Positions 1 to 9,227 are shown, counted from the stretch's first letter. The stretch: DNA of 64,000 nt from Ignavibacteriota bacterium (GCA_019637995.1 JAHBUQ010000001.1:1353589-1417588), one strand, 5' to 3'. Numbers and translations are program-made. Notes: a model not told the origin generated them from the letters alone.

Positions 1-476
1 TTTTCTTTCTTTACAAAATTCAAAAAATCTTCTTAACTGGACAAGGTATTTTTTTCGTGTACTTGTCTTTAGTTTTGAATTGCTATTTTTTTGAACCAGA
101 TATTGTAAAATCTTTTCATATTCAAGAATCATATCGGAAGAAAAAAAATAGTTAAAAGTTCTCCTGTAAACCACTTTTACATTTATTGAATAATCTTTAA
201 AGCGTGTATTTTTAAATTCTTTTATTGCTTCAAACAAAGTTTTGGGAGCTATAATTTCAGGTTCAATTTCAGTAAGTTGTGGATGTAAAAATATTTTTAT
301 TCTTTCCTCAAGAATTGCAATTGCTTCCTTCTTGTTTTTTTCAACCCATTTTAAATGAGTTGTTTGTCGCTTACCGCAAATCCGAGTTTGAATAATTCCA
401 TTTCTTGGCTCTAAGTATCCTATGTTATACTTGGAGCTTGTCCATCGTTCTTTACTTTTATTTACGGGTCTTGCCA
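1..476 (-). CDS. Tyrosine site-specific recombinase (integrase), N-terminal part, cut by window edge
   Basis: Reading the minus strand from the ATG at 474-476 gives an open frame of 158 codons that runs off the left edge. It begins MARPVNKSKERW and continues with a short basic N-terminal arm (about residues 1-60) and a helical region (about 75-158) of the SAM-like core-binding type found before the catalytic domain of phage and Xer-like integrases. The catalytic R-H-R-Y domain lies outside the window, so the assignment rests on N-terminal architecture only. The gene starts 7 nt after the stop of the 149-residue gene upstream, so the two are probably co-transcribed. It lies on the same strand as the repressor and defence genes, which would suit the integrase of the whole element. 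It could also belong to a separate island. Confidence 0.6.
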
Positions 477-483
477 TAAAGTA

Positions 484-933
484 TCACCAAAAATCAGTTA
501 TATCAGGTTCGTTTTGAGAATCATCAAAACCATTCTCCAATAGTTCTGCTGACGATACAGTGCTTTCAGTATTACCATAAATAAGTTCAAACAGATGGCA
601 TTGAAACTTGAAGTGAGCTTTATGTAAAACTCCTTCAGCTTCAATGAAATCTTTGGTATGTTCTTTATAAAGATTTCCAATGTATGCAGGTGCTTCCATT
701 AATCCATCGAAAGGATTGATTCTTTTCGTGGTTGCTTTAACAGAATCAACAAACCACCTTAGTAAGTCATCTTTTTTACTATCACTTTTAATTTCCACAT
801 CAAAATCTACTCCAAACGACTTACTTAATGCTTTATATCTTTGGACATAGTAATCAAAGAAAGGGTCGCTATCTTTGTATATAAGATAGTACTTATATGA
901 TTCAATCAAGTCTTTGTATGTATATGTTTTCAT
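484..933 (-). CDS. Hypothetical protein, 149 aa
   Basis: I do not recognise this family. The product is acidic and rich in aromatic residues (start MKTYTYKDLIESYKYYLIYK), predicted soluble and helical, with no signal peptide or membrane segment. It sits directly upstream of the integrase-like gene with a 7-nt gap, so it may be co-transcribed with the recombinase and act as a recombination accessory protein. That role is a guess from position only. The TGCACT/AGTGCA half-site cluster at 1059-1115 lies upstream of its start and could control it. Confidence 0.55.
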   Translation of the reverse strand: MKTYTYKDLIESYKYYLIYKDSDPFFDYYVQRYKALSKSFGVDFDVEIKSDSKKDDLLRWFVDSVKATTKRINPFDGLMEAPAYIGNLYKEHTKDFIEAEGVLHKAHFKFQCHLFELIYGNTESTVSSAELLENGFDDSQNEPDITDFW

Positions 934-1058
934 AAATATCCATTAATCTCAATGTTTCAAAACAATTCAAATTGCTACCTTAATTCTACCTTTTTCGGAA
1001 AATAGGAAGCTTTTATAACTAACAATTGCTGTTATACAATTATTGAACCAAACTTTTA

Positions 1059-1115
1059 TGCACTGATTTTATCATATTTAGTGCATATCGAAAATACTTG
1101 CACTAATTCAGTGCA
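1059..1115. promoter_or_regulatory. Cluster of TGCACT/AGTGCA inverted repeats, candidate operator
   Basis: Four half-sites fall within 57 bp: TGCACT at 1059-1064, AGTGCA at 1080-1085, TGCACT at 1099-1104 and AGTGCA at 1110-1115. The last two form a dyad with a 5-nt spacer. They lie after the XRE regulator gene and before the 149-residue gene, both on the minus strand. The XRE protein is the obvious candidate ligand. Binding is inferred. Confidence 0.45.
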
Positions 1116-1126
1116 TATCAATCTTC

Positions 1127-1426
1127 CTATTTGTTTTGTATTGGAACCAATTCAATCTTTAACTCCATTTTGAGAGCTTTGGCAACTTTATTCAGAAAAC
1201 TTAGTGATGGAATGGTCTTTTTTAGTTCCATTCTGGCTATTACTGACTGTGTTGTTCCAATCTTATCGGCAGGTTCCTGCTGGGAATACCCGTATTTTTG
1301 ACGAATTTGGTACAACTGCAGAACTATCCTATTTGCCAAGTCCAAATTAGAATATAACTCAGTAACTGCTTTATTGTTAAGCTGATAGAGCTTGATTTGG
1401 TTGATTATTTTATCTGCTTTTTTCAT
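1127..1426 (-). CDS. XRE-family helix-turn-helix regulator (HigA-like, orphan)
   Basis: A 99-residue protein with an N-terminal helical tail and a Cro/CI-type HTH domain at about residues 37-92 (QIRQKYGYSQQEP, then TTQSVIARMELKKTIPSLSF). The C-terminal ELKIELVP strand is typical of HigA-like antitoxins and small XRE regulators. No toxin-sized reading frame lies beside it: 1427-1675 upstream and 934-1126 downstream hold no convincing gene, so it is an orphan. The second HTH helix reads QQEPADKIG where family members usually have QQELADKIG. A proline there could weaken folding, so the gene may be decaying. It probably regulates the neighbouring 149-residue and integrase genes. Confidence 0.75.
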   Translation of the reverse strand: MKKADKIINQIKLYQLNNKAVTELYSNLDLANRIVLQLYQIRQKYGYSQQEPADKIGTTQSVIARMELKKTIPSLSFLNKVAKALKMELKIELVPIQNK

Positions 1427-1675
1427 CGTTTTCTCTCAATTGTTTACATTACCTCACAATTTCAATAGCAATATTGTTATAATTTAGTTGACTGCTAAGT
1501 CATTGTAATATCATTGCATTATGACGATTTGTAAGCCAAAATATTCTTTACAATATACACATTTTATGTTCATTTTTCTTTTGTATTTCATTATAAAACA
1601 CACCATTCAACATTTATTTCAATGGACCTAAAGGGTTGACATTAAATATCAATATTTACGCATGTTGTTTAATTT

Positions 1676-2341
1676 TTAGTAATCTAATAACTCTCCAAAA
1701 TCTTTAAGCCATTCTTTTGCTTTTTGATAATTTGGCAATTGTATTGAAACAATATCCCAAAACTTTTTTGTGTGATTAGTTTCAATCAAATGAGTCAGTT
1801 CGTGGACAACAATGTAATCAATCACAAAAGATGGTGCTTTTATCAATCTCCAATTGAAATTAATATTATTTTTGGGTGTACAAGAACCCCAACGGTACTT
1901 CATATCCGTAATCATTAAACTATTATACTGGACACCCAAATTCTCAGCAAAATATCTAATCTTAGGTCTGATTTTTTCTTCAGCCTTGCTACGATACCAA
2001 CTTTGTAATAATTGTTCGGCTGATTTCAAAGATTTTTTTGAAATGAAAAACTTACTTTTAAAATAAATGCAATCACTCTCATCATCAACTACTTCTAATT
2101 TATAATGACGTCCTAAATAGTAAACGGAACTCCCATTGATGAATTCTTTCGTTTGCTTTTCTTTATATTTTTGAGAATGATTCAACTTATTATAGAGCCA
2201 GAGCCTTTTCTGATTGACACATTTATCAATATATTCAATACTTGCATTTGGAGGAGCTTTAACAATAATTGTTTTGTCCCTCTCTACCGAAATAGTGATG
2301 TTCTTTCTTTTACGATATTCTATTTTATATGTTATATCCAT
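1676..2341 (-). CDS. YgjP-like (DUF45/WLM) zinc metallopeptidase of the RM locus
   Basis: A 221-residue protein with the YgjP-type layout: an N-terminal beta-rich part (about 1-100), a YRWGSC motif (about 149-154) and a zinc site VVHELTHLIETNH (HExxH, third ligand His five residues later) at about 178-190, followed by FW. YgjP-like proteins often follow hsdR in type I restriction loci, where their role is not settled. Its ATG overlaps the hsdR stop by one base (TAATG), so translation is probably coupled. It is the last gene of the RM operon. The family call is secure; substrate and function are unknown. Confidence 0.85.
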   Translation of the reverse strand: MDITYKIEYRKRKNITISVERDKTIIVKAPPNASIEYIDKCVNQKRLWLYNKLNHSQKYKEKQTKEFINGSSVYYLGRHYKLEVVDDESDCIYFKSKFFISKKSLKSAEQLLQSWYRSKAEEKIRPKIRYFAENLGVQYNSLMITDMKYRWGSCTPKNNINFNWRLIKAPSFVIDYIVVHELTHLIETNHTKKFWDIVSIQLPNYQKAKEWLKDFGELLDY

Positions 2342-5300
2342 TAATCTTCAGTTATAATTGTAAAATGATTATCTTTTGCCCAAAGCATCAATTCCGTTAT
2401 AAACTTATTTCTTTCATCAAAAACTCTTTTAAAAATTTCAGGATATTTTTGTTTAAAATCTGGCGATATTAAAATATCTTGAATTGAAGCTTTTAGTTTA
2501 TTCTGAGGGATTGTACTATTCCAAAATCCCTGTAACCTAATTTCTGATTCGATTTTGATAAATATTAATTGAGTTAGATTTACAATATAAGCTATTGAAT
2601 CTTCTTCAAGGTCTTTATCCTCAAAGAATAAGGATTTAAGCTTTCTAAAAATCGGCATTTCTTTTCTAATATGAAGACCATAGGTTGGTTCTTTTTTTGC
2701 ATTCTTCATTCGCTCTCGCAATTCTTCAAGTTTTTTATAAATCATTTCCCAATTGTTTTTGAATTCTTCAAGAATACTTGATAAAGATTCTGCAAATGAA
2801 GCGTGAAGATCAGGATCTTCATTGTAATTAATATTTATATGATGTCTAATTGCGTGTTCAATTTCAGAAGCTTTAGTTTTAGCTCGTTTTTTCTGCTGAA
2901 CATGCTCCATGAATCTGTCGTCAAGAATTTCGATAGGTTTTATCTTTTGATAAATACCTTTTGAAACAAGATACTCGTCAGTGATTATTCTCAACTTCTC
3001 TGGAACTGATTTCATACTCAAACGATCATCTTTAAAATGAGCACCAGCTTGGATATTCACAGCTGAAAATAATTTAAAATCATCGTAATATTCCAAAGCT
3101 TCTTTTCTTGGAAACACAGAGTCCAAATTTTTACTGAATTTTTGAAATGCCAACATAAATTGAAATCTTATATCTTCATCATAAAACAAATCGTATATCG
3201 CATCCATATCAGATAAATCATTTATTCCGTGCTTTTTAACAAAATCCCATATTTCAGAATGTGCTTGCATTAAGTCGTTCAATTCACTCTCTTCATTCCC
3301 AAAAGTATCAATGATTTCCTTTTGTTCTCTTTCATCATAGTCGTCTAAGGCTTCTTTCAGATGATGACCAATTCCTACATAATCAACTATGAATCCTTTG
3401 GTTTTATTTTCTTCAATTCGGTTCACTCTTGCAACAGCTTGTAATAAATTGTGTGCCTTTATTATTCTGTCGATATAAAGAACTTGTTCTATCGGAGCAT
3501 CAAAACCTGTTAAAAGCATGTTGTTGACAACAATTATTCCAATATTACCATCAATATTCTCTTCCTTATTTATTTTGTTATAAGGAATTTTAAAACTTGC
3601 AATAGATTTCTCGTGATAGTTATTGCTTGTAAAAGGTTTAATATGTGGTTTATCATTGAATAATCCGGAAACAACAACAGCAATTTCAAGTTTTCTTAAT
3701 GTATCAATATCAATACAATAAGGATTTGAAAGATGTAATTGTTCAATTTCTTTCTTAATAGCTTGTTCCAAAGCTGATTTATATCTGGCGGCGGCATCTC
3801 TGGAATTTGCTACAATTTGAGCTTTAAATCCATTAGGAAAAACCTGAAATATATAATGTTTAATAATATCTGAAGCCTTGGCTTCAATTGTTGTTTGAGC
3901 TTCAAGGTATGCATCTCTAGTGCCAAAGCCAAGAATTTGAAGACGTTCCTCTATATTATAATCACTAAATACGTCTTCAAACCTTTTGTCAGCATCAGGT
4001 TTATTATCTATTTGAGCTTTATGTGTTCTTCCTTCATATACAATTTCTAAAGTAACCCCATCATCAATAGCTTGCCTCATTGTATATTTGTCTATATAAT
4101 CCTTAAACTCCTTTTCTGTTTTATCTGTTGGGGTTCCTGTATATGCTATTCTTGCGGCATTAGGCAAAGCTTTATCCAAATTTGCTCCTAACTTTTTGTA
4201 AATTGACCGATGAGCTTCATCAATCATAATTAGAATATTTGGACTTGGATTGAGAATTGGGAATACGATTTCTAAATCTGAAGGTTGAAACTTATGAATC
4301 ATACCCATTACCAAATCAGAGCTATCCGTTCTTAGGTATTCTTTTAATTTTGATATACTATCTGCTACATTTACCGTAAAACCTATACTCTGACTTGTTG
4401 TATTTAATTGGTCTTCGAGTTGAGTTCTATCAGTAATAAAGAGAACTTTATACTTTCTTAGTTGTTCATGATTGTACATTTCACGAACCATGAACATCAT
4501 TGTGAGGGATTTTCCAGAACCTTGCGTATGCCAAATGATTCCGCTTTTTTCTAATCGGTTATTACCATTTAACATTTTTTGAACTGATTTCTTCACTGCT
4601 CGAAATTGTTGGTATCTACCAACAATTTTGATAGATTTTCCTTCACTATTCGTGCTAAATATTGTAAATGATTTGATAATACTCAGTAGATTATCATGCG
4701 ACAACATTCCAAGTATTAATCGTTGCTGTTCATTGGGTGATGAATCGCCATGTTCCAAGGTATCAATACTGTATGGATATGGATCTGTCCAACGATAAAA
4801 ATACTTTTCTATTTTTGTTGTAATTGTGCCAAACTTCGCTCTGTTCCTATCGGTTGCCACTATAAACTGATTATAATAAAAAAGTTGTTGATTACTTGAC
4901 TTCTTATATGATTCCCCGGATTGACCTGAATAATCCATCAAGTCCTCAATTGCTTCACCAATAGGGTTGTTTTTCTTTGGAGATTTACATTCAATAACCA
5001 CCAATGGCAAGCCGTTTACAAATAAAACAATATCAGGATATATAAAATTATCTGTTCCCGGAACTCTGAACTTCATTTGAGAAACTGCAAGAAATGCATT
5101 ATTGTCAATATTTTTAAAATCAATATATCTGACTGTTGGGCTTGCTTCTCCGGTTTGTCTGTTCACATCTGTTGAAGTATTCTCGATTAATAATTGCAGA
5201 ATTGATTTATTTGCTTCAATTAATGACGAAGTTCCGAATGATGTAATTCTTCTTATCAATTCCGGCAATTGGTCTTCTTCCAGCCAAGGATTTATTGCAA

Positions 5301-5478
5301 CCAATGATTTTTTTAGTTCAGGTAATAATACCACATCACTGAATGATTCCCTAAATGAATCTTCCGGCTTTTGATTGCTTGTAAGTCTTTTAACAAGCCA
5401 TTTTTGAGTTTCGAGTTGGGAAAGAAACGGTTCCTCAACAAACTCTTTCTCGTGTAAATCATAATCTTGCTTCGTCAT
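2341..5478 (-). CDS. hsdR: Type I restriction enzyme subunit R (HsdR)
   Basis: A 1045-residue motor and nuclease subunit of a type I restriction-modification complex. With HsdM and HsdS it translocates unmethylated DNA and cuts at a distance. The N-terminal PD-(D/E)XK nuclease shows YPDIVLFVNGLPLVVIECK (about 147-165). The SF2 motor has Walker A HTQGSGKS (about 318-325), the DEAH box MIDEAHRS (about 418-425), a TGTP motif and an arginine-finger region QAVARVNR. The C-terminal helical part (about 780-1045) would contact HsdM. Length is normal and all key residues are present, so it looks functional. It lies 9 nt after the AlbA_2 gene and overlaps the metallopeptidase gene. Confidence 0.95.
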   Translation of the reverse strand: MTKQDYDLHEKEFVEEPFLSQLETQKWLVKRLTSNQKPEDSFRESFSDVVLLPELKKSLVAINPWLEEDQLPELIRRITSFGTSSLIEANKSILQLLIENTSTDVNRQTGEASPTVRYIDFKNIDNNAFLAVSQMKFRVPGTDNFIYPDIVLFVNGLPLVVIECKSPKKNNPIGEAIEDLMDYSGQSGESYKKSSNQQLFYYNQFIVATDRNRAKFGTITTKIEKYFYRWTDPYPYSIDTLEHGDSSPNEQQRLILGMLSHDNLLSIIKSFTIFSTNSEGKSIKIVGRYQQFRAVKKSVQKMLNGNNRLEKSGIIWHTQGSGKSLTMMFMVREMYNHEQLRKYKVLFITDRTQLEDQLNTTSQSIGFTVNVADSISKLKEYLRTDSSDLVMGMIHKFQPSDLEIVFPILNPSPNILIMIDEAHRSIYKKLGANLDKALPNAARIAYTGTPTDKTEKEFKDYIDKYTMRQAIDDGVTLEIVYEGRTHKAQIDNKPDADKRFEDVFSDYNIEERLQILGFGTRDAYLEAQTTIEAKASDIIKHYIFQVFPNGFKAQIVANSRDAAARYKSALEQAIKKEIEQLHLSNPYCIDIDTLRKLEIAVVVSGLFNDKPHIKPFTSNNYHEKSIASFKIPYNKINKEENIDGNIGIIVVNNMLLTGFDAPIEQVLYIDRIIKAHNLLQAVARVNRIEENKTKGFIVDYVGIGHHLKEALDDYDEREQKEIIDTFGNEESELNDLMQAHSEIWDFVKKHGINDLSDMDAIYDLFYDEDIRFQFMLAFQKFSKNLDSVFPRKEALEYYDDFKLFSAVNIQAGAHFKDDRLSMKSVPEKLRIITDEYLVSKGIYQKIKPIEILDDRFMEHVQQKKRAKTKASEIEHAIRHHININYNEDPDLHASFAESLSSILEEFKNNWEMIYKKLEELRERMKNAKKEPTYGLHIRKEMPIFRKLKSLFFEDKDLEEDSIAYIVNLTQLIFIKIESEIRLQGFWNSTIPQNKLKASIQDILISPDFKQKYPEIFKRVFDERNKFITELMLWAKDNHFTIITED

Positions 5479-5487
5479 AATTATTCC

Positions 5488-7002
5488 TTAATCTTTATTT
5501 TCAAAATAAATGATACCCTTTTTAGTTGTTATATACTTCTGATTTTTGCTTTTTGGTTTATCTAAAAGGGTCATTTCAAGTAATCCATCTTTTATAAGAG
5601 GTTCTATATGATTTTTGAAATTTTTGTATTGATTTGATAAACCCAAAGAATCAAATATCTCTTTCCGTGATTTTGGTTCTTTGCAAAAAATTAATATAAA
5701 AATATCTTGGTTACTATCTTGGTTACTATCTTGGTTACTAATCGGATTGATAAAATCTAAATGAATGGGAATATCTACAATAAAAAACATTCTTCTATCT
5801 CCGTCAGTATCAAAGGATGGTAATGGTGAACCGTTCTTCTCAAGTTCATTTAAGATGGTTGGGATACCTGTTCCCCTGCCTTCAGTTAGTTTTAATTCTT
5901 TTAAAAATTCACCTACCCGTCTGTTTCTATATCTTCTTGCCCTAATTATACCTTTTGTCAAATCATCAGGTCGAATTGATGGTTCAACCCCGCCTTGACT
6001 AATTATTTCAATTGAGTTTGGTAAAATTCTTACTTCAATTGGTTCATTTATCTCATAATTTCTATGATAAACAGCATTTGCCAGTGCTTCTTCCAATGCT
6101 TGGTAGGGATAATTCCAAAATCTTATTGATTGGGCTCTGTTCTTAACTTTAATTATTTTTTCCTTGATAATATTGCTTTTAATATATGCCAATGCTTCTC
6201 GCAATTGGATGTGAATAGGACCTGTGAAAGATTTTTCAAAAAATTTGTTTGAAGTGATTCCGTTTGGAAATTCAATGATATCTATTCGGCAATTCGGAAA
6301 ATAATTCTCAGGAGCATCGCTAAACATCATCAATGCAATATTCTTAGGATAAAGATTTTCTGAAGTTCCTTCCGATAGGTTCATTTGTTTACAAATTTCC
6401 TCTATTGTTAATTTCAAACTATCATTATATAATTTACTTCGTATTTCATACAAGTGGTTTTTAATTAAAGTAAGACTCAAATCTTCTATTTTACCATTTC
6501 GATTAATTCTATCATCAAATGGGATATTTGCTGTAAGTGAAATCAGCTCTCTTTGTTGTTCGATATTAGCAACAATTGTACTTGAATATTGCCTTATGTA
6601 ATATTCCCAAACTTTATGTTTTGAAGTTACATCTTTAGGTACTTTGTATGGCCTGTTACTACCAGCCGGTACCCATAATACAAGCAAATTTTTATTCTCA
6701 AATTCTTCGAGTGATATATGTGGAAAATATGCCGGACTCATCAAATTGCAATAACCTATCAGTTCTTTTTGGATTTTGTCAAAATCATCAATAGGGAACC
6801 CTTCAATCGGGCGTTTTATCATACCATTGATTTCTTCTATGCCAACAACTATATATCCGCTTCCAAGATTCTCAAAATCATTGGCAAAGCCGCAAACGGT
6901 TTGCATTATCTTTGAAGGGTTCCAACCTTTTTTAAATTCAATCCGTTCATATTCAACTACTTTACCTGAAAGTAATTCGTTTACATTTATTGGTATTGAC
7001 AT
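5488..7002 (-). CDS. AlbA_2/Schlafen-type ATP-binding protein of the RM locus
   Basis: A 504-residue protein with an N-terminal AlbA_2 domain (about 8-130: VVEYERIEFKKGWNPSKI, then GSGYIVVGIEE) and a GHKL-like ATPase-related domain (about 270-420: ALEEALANAVYHRNYE, GRGTGI). A winged-helix-like C-terminus follows (about 440-504). Such proteins are often encoded inside type I RM cassettes, where they may act as regulators or additional defence factors. The biochemical role is not established. A linker at about 421-432 holds three SNQD-type repeats encoded by a 12-bp tandem repeat. The gene is separated from hsdS by a 273-bp repeat-rich spacer, unlike the tight spacing elsewhere in the operon. 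Confidence 0.8.
   Translation of the reverse strand: MSIPINVNELLSGKVVEYERIEFKKGWNPSKIMQTVCGFANDFENLGSGYIVVGIEEINGMIKRPIEGFPIDDFDKIQKELIGYCNLMSPAYFPHISLEEFENKNLLVLWVPAGSNRPYKVPKDVTSKHKVWEYYIRQYSSTIVANIEQQRELISLTANIPFDDRINRNGKIEDLSLTLIKNHLYEIRSKLYNDSLKLTIEEICKQMNLSEGTSENLYPKNIALMMFSDAPENYFPNCRIDIIEFPNGITSNKFFEKSFTGPIHIQLREALAYIKSNIIKEKIIKVKNRAQSIRFWNYPYQALEEALANAVYHRNYEINEPIEVRILPNSIEIISQGGVEPSIRPDDLTKGIIRARRYRNRRVGEFLKELKLTEGRGTGIPTILNELEKNGSPLPSFDTDGDRRMFFIVDIPIHLDFINPISNQDSNQDSNQDIFILIFCKEPKSRKEIFDSLGLSNQYKNFKNHIEPLIKDGLLEMTLLDKPKSKNQKYITTKKGIIYFENKD
5703..5738. repeat. 12-bp tandem repeat, three copies, in frame
   Basis: TATCTTGGTTAC occurs three times in a row inside the AlbA_2 gene and encodes the NQDS linker repeats. 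The unit is a multiple of three, so copy-number change would alter linker length and not reading frame. Confidence 0.85.
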
Positions 7003-7090
7003 AATTATCCTTCTTAATAATTTTTCATTTGTTTTTTTTATTTCTAAAAATCATAAATTCAATCCATTTTTTCATTAAATAACTCAAAAA

Positions 7091-7200
7091 TTCCTTTAAA
7101 TTGCTTTGTATTGCCCTAAAAATACTTCATTTTGCCTTTAAAACAATTCACATTGCCTTTAAAACACTTTGTTTTGCCTTTATAATACTTTATATTTCCT
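7091..7200. repeat. 21-bp-period tandem array (TTGCCTTTAAAAC type)
   Basis: About five imperfect units start at 7091, 7111, 7132, 7153 and 7174, each beginning TTGCC or TTCC and followed by TTTAAAA-like sequence. It lies in the spacer between hsdS and the AlbA_2 gene. The frame on the plus strand is a by-product of the repeat and I do not call it a gene. Confidence 0.8.
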
Positions 7201-7209
7201 TTTTTTTAA

Positions 7210-7290
7210 CTCTCAATTATCCATTTTCAACTTTCAATTCTCCATTTTCAATTTTCAATTCTCCACTATCAACTTTCAATTATCAACTAC
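7210..7290. repeat. Second 21-bp-period array (CTTTCAATTCTCCATTTTCAA type)
   Basis: Nearly four units (7210, 7231, 7252 and 7273 onward) of a different 21-bp sequence directly abut the first array and run into the last codons of hsdS. A related stretch occurs at the portal/MuF gene junction (46976-47010). Confidence 0.75.
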
Positions 7291-8547
7291 TTCCACTTTT
7301 CCACTCAAAAGGTCATTCATTAGCCCGGCTTTAAGACGTTTGAGCTTAGAAAGGGTTTCTGTTTCTACAAAAACCAAAGAATCAATTTCACTTAAATAAT
7401 CACATATTCTATTTTGTTCTCTTTCATCAGAAGACAAAGGAAATATCATTTTTTTTATATCTCTTATCACAATTCTTTTAAGAGCACTTCCAGATATAAA
7501 TTTTATTAGATTTTTATTGAAGTATTGAGATTTCAATAAATATGATAAATATAAAGAAGAATATTTGTCCGATGGTCTCAATATAGCGATTGATGACAAG
7601 ATTACAATTTTTTTATCTTTATTAAATACAAATACTTTGCCTATAGTACCATCTTTAGATAAAAGAATATCACCTTTCAGAGGCTGACAATTTTGTGAAA
7701 CAAGGACTTCGTAATCTCTGATAGAAATTTTAGTACAAGAATTATAATTAAAATCAAATTCTTCCATATCTTTTACATTGCCAATAACAAAACCTTCTTC
7801 TCGTGCTTTAGGGCTAAAATGCGAGCCATCACTGACATAAATACAAACCTCTTCCAATCTCTTCACTTCCCACTCAACAGGTATTCTGCCAAGTGGCGAA
7901 TCTTTGAATTTATGAGTTGCTTCAGAGCGTATATTTCCGTTTTCATCTATACCTTTAGTAAGCAGGTCTTGCATCATTCCGGTTTTCATTCTCTTGTATT
8001 TAGCAATTAGCTTTTCGCTTTCTTCAATTGCTTTATCAGCAGTAGTGAGTATTTCAGCTATTCGGGATTGGATGGATTTATCTATTGGAAGAAAACAAAA
8101 TTCTTCGAGATATTCATTAAATTTAAAATTAATAATCCCCGTTGTCTGTTGTTGATATTTGTTTAATCTCCCAGAATGATAGTTATTAAGGAAAAAATAC
8201 AAAATGTATTTACTATCATATTTATCATTTATCTTAACAATTTCAATAAAATTGGAACAAGTTCCTTCAAAATCTTTATCACAATAAACAACCCTACCAG
8301 CAGGTTTTTTATCACTTCCACCAGATTTTTCAACAAGCAAATATCCCTTTTTAATTCTTTTTTTATTAAGAATACTTTCTGGTACAAATCTACTCGCAAT
8401 ATCAGAATAATCAATTACTCCAAAATCAGTAAAATTTGTTGAACGCAGTACCAGTGAAAATTCACTTTGCTTTGGTTCATAACCCCATTCCCCAGAAATT
8501 GTGAATTCTATTATATCCTTTAACTTTACTTTTTCCCACTTGCTCAT
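7276..8547 (-). CDS. hsdS: Type I restriction-modification specificity subunit (HsdS)
   Basis: A 423-residue DNA-recognition subunit that pairs with HsdM and HsdR. Two target-recognition domains (about 1-150 and 205-360) alternate with two conserved helical spacers. The central one contains IAEILTTADKAIEESEKLIA and ends in MMQDLLTKGI. The C-terminal one contains ICDYLSEIDSLVFVETETLS and ends in GLMNDLLSGKVEV. The parallel endings show the internal duplication typical of full-length HsdS. The second domain opens with the usual SPLGRIPVEWEVKRL. The last residues are encoded inside the 21-bp repeat array, so the C-terminus may vary between strains. The target site cannot be read from sequence. 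Confidence 0.93.
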   Translation of the reverse strand: MSKWEKVKLKDIIEFTISGEWGYEPKQSEFSLVLRSTNFTDFGVIDYSDIASRFVPESILNKKRIKKGYLLVEKSGGSDKKPAGRVVYCDKDFEGTCSNFIEIVKINDKYDSKYILYFFLNNYHSGRLNKYQQQTTGIINFKFNEYLEEFCFLPIDKSIQSRIAEILTTADKAIEESEKLIAKYKRMKTGMMQDLLTKGIDENGNIRSEATHKFKDSPLGRIPVEWEVKRLEEVCIYVSDGSHFSPKAREEGFVIGNVKDMEEFDFNYNSCTKISIRDYEVLVSQNCQPLKGDILLSKDGTIGKVFVFNKDKKIVILSSIAILRPSDKYSSLYLSYLLKSQYFNKNLIKFISGSALKRIVIRDIKKMIFPLSSDEREQNRICDYLSEIDSLVFVETETLSKLKRLKAGLMNDLLSGKVEVVDN

Positions 8548-8568
8548 AATCTTTTCTTTTTTCCTAAC

Positions 8569-9183
8569 TTACACTTGTAATTTTAAAATCAAGTCCATGA
8601 ATTTTTTGTGAGCATCAAGCATCATTTTATAATGGTCAACCTTATTAATCCCTGTTGAACCAATTGTTGCATTGAGCTTTTTATCAAATTCTTCAACAGC
8701 TAACAATTCTGTCATACCTTTCATACACTTTGAAGAATACAGAAAAGAAATATCTCTAAATAATTCATATTTCAAGTCATCATTAATTTTTGCCGAGAAA
8801 ATTCTGGTAAGTACAACATCGAATCTGCCTATAACAAAATATAAATCTTCAAAGAATACATTGTTTAGGAGTTCATCATGATTATCAGAAGCCCTAAACA
8901 AATCTGCAAAAACCTCAATTGAAGCTCTTTGTGAAAATTCAACAACCATTTCTGTATTGTTTTCCTTAACAGTAGGGTAGAACTTTAAATTTTCTATCAT
9001 TTTATATAAACCACTAATATCTGATTGTATTGATTGTTGTGTTTGTGATTCTCGCATCAATGTATTTGCTTCAATTTGTCTCGAGTACGCCAAATATACA
9101 AATATTAGAGATATTAAAGTAATTATTGGTGCAATAATCCCACCAATACCACTACCAATTTTCGCAAAATCATCTAAATTCAT
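8569..9183 (-). CDS. Membrane-anchored protein between hsdS and hsdM, AbiC-like layout
   Basis: A protein of about 204 residues with one N-terminal membrane segment (GGIIAPIITLISLIFVYLAY) followed by a helical cytoplasmic part. The pattern resembles putative phage abortive-infection proteins of the AbiC-like group, but the resemblance is architectural only. I chose the ATG at 9181-9183 because AAGGGA lies 6 nt upstream. Upstream in-frame starts are an ATG at 9207 and a TTG at 9231, the latter overlapping the hsdM stop. Its place between hsdM and hsdS suggests an accessory defence role, perhaps sensing or killing at the membrane. This is inference. Confidence 0.65.
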   Translation of the reverse strand: MNLDDFAKIGSGIGGIIAPIITLISLIFVYLAYSRQIEANTLMRESQTQQSIQSDISGLYKMIENLKFYPTVKENNTEMVVEFSQRASIEVFADLFRASDNHDELLNNVFFEDLYFVIGRFDVVLTRIFSAKINDDLKYELFRDISFLYSSKCMKGMTELLAVEEFDKKLNATIGSTGINKVDHYKMMLDAHKKFMDLILKLQV

Positions 9184-9227
9184 AAGATTCCCTTTTAAAA
9201 TTTTCATATTAATATCGTTCTTGATTG

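Noticed and set aside
1427..1675. Toxin gene partner for the XRE regulator
   Set aside because: No credible frame of toxin size on either strand. The regulator is treated as an orphan.
7091..7290. Possible CRISPR array in the hsdS/AlbA_2 spacer
   Set aside because: Units are contiguous 21-bp repeats without spacers, are not palindromic and have no cas genes nearby.
7101..7399. Plus-strand open frames of about 76 codons across the repeat arrays
   Set aside because: The product is a by-product of 21-bp repeats (a multiple of three), has no ribosome-binding site and runs antisense into hsdS.
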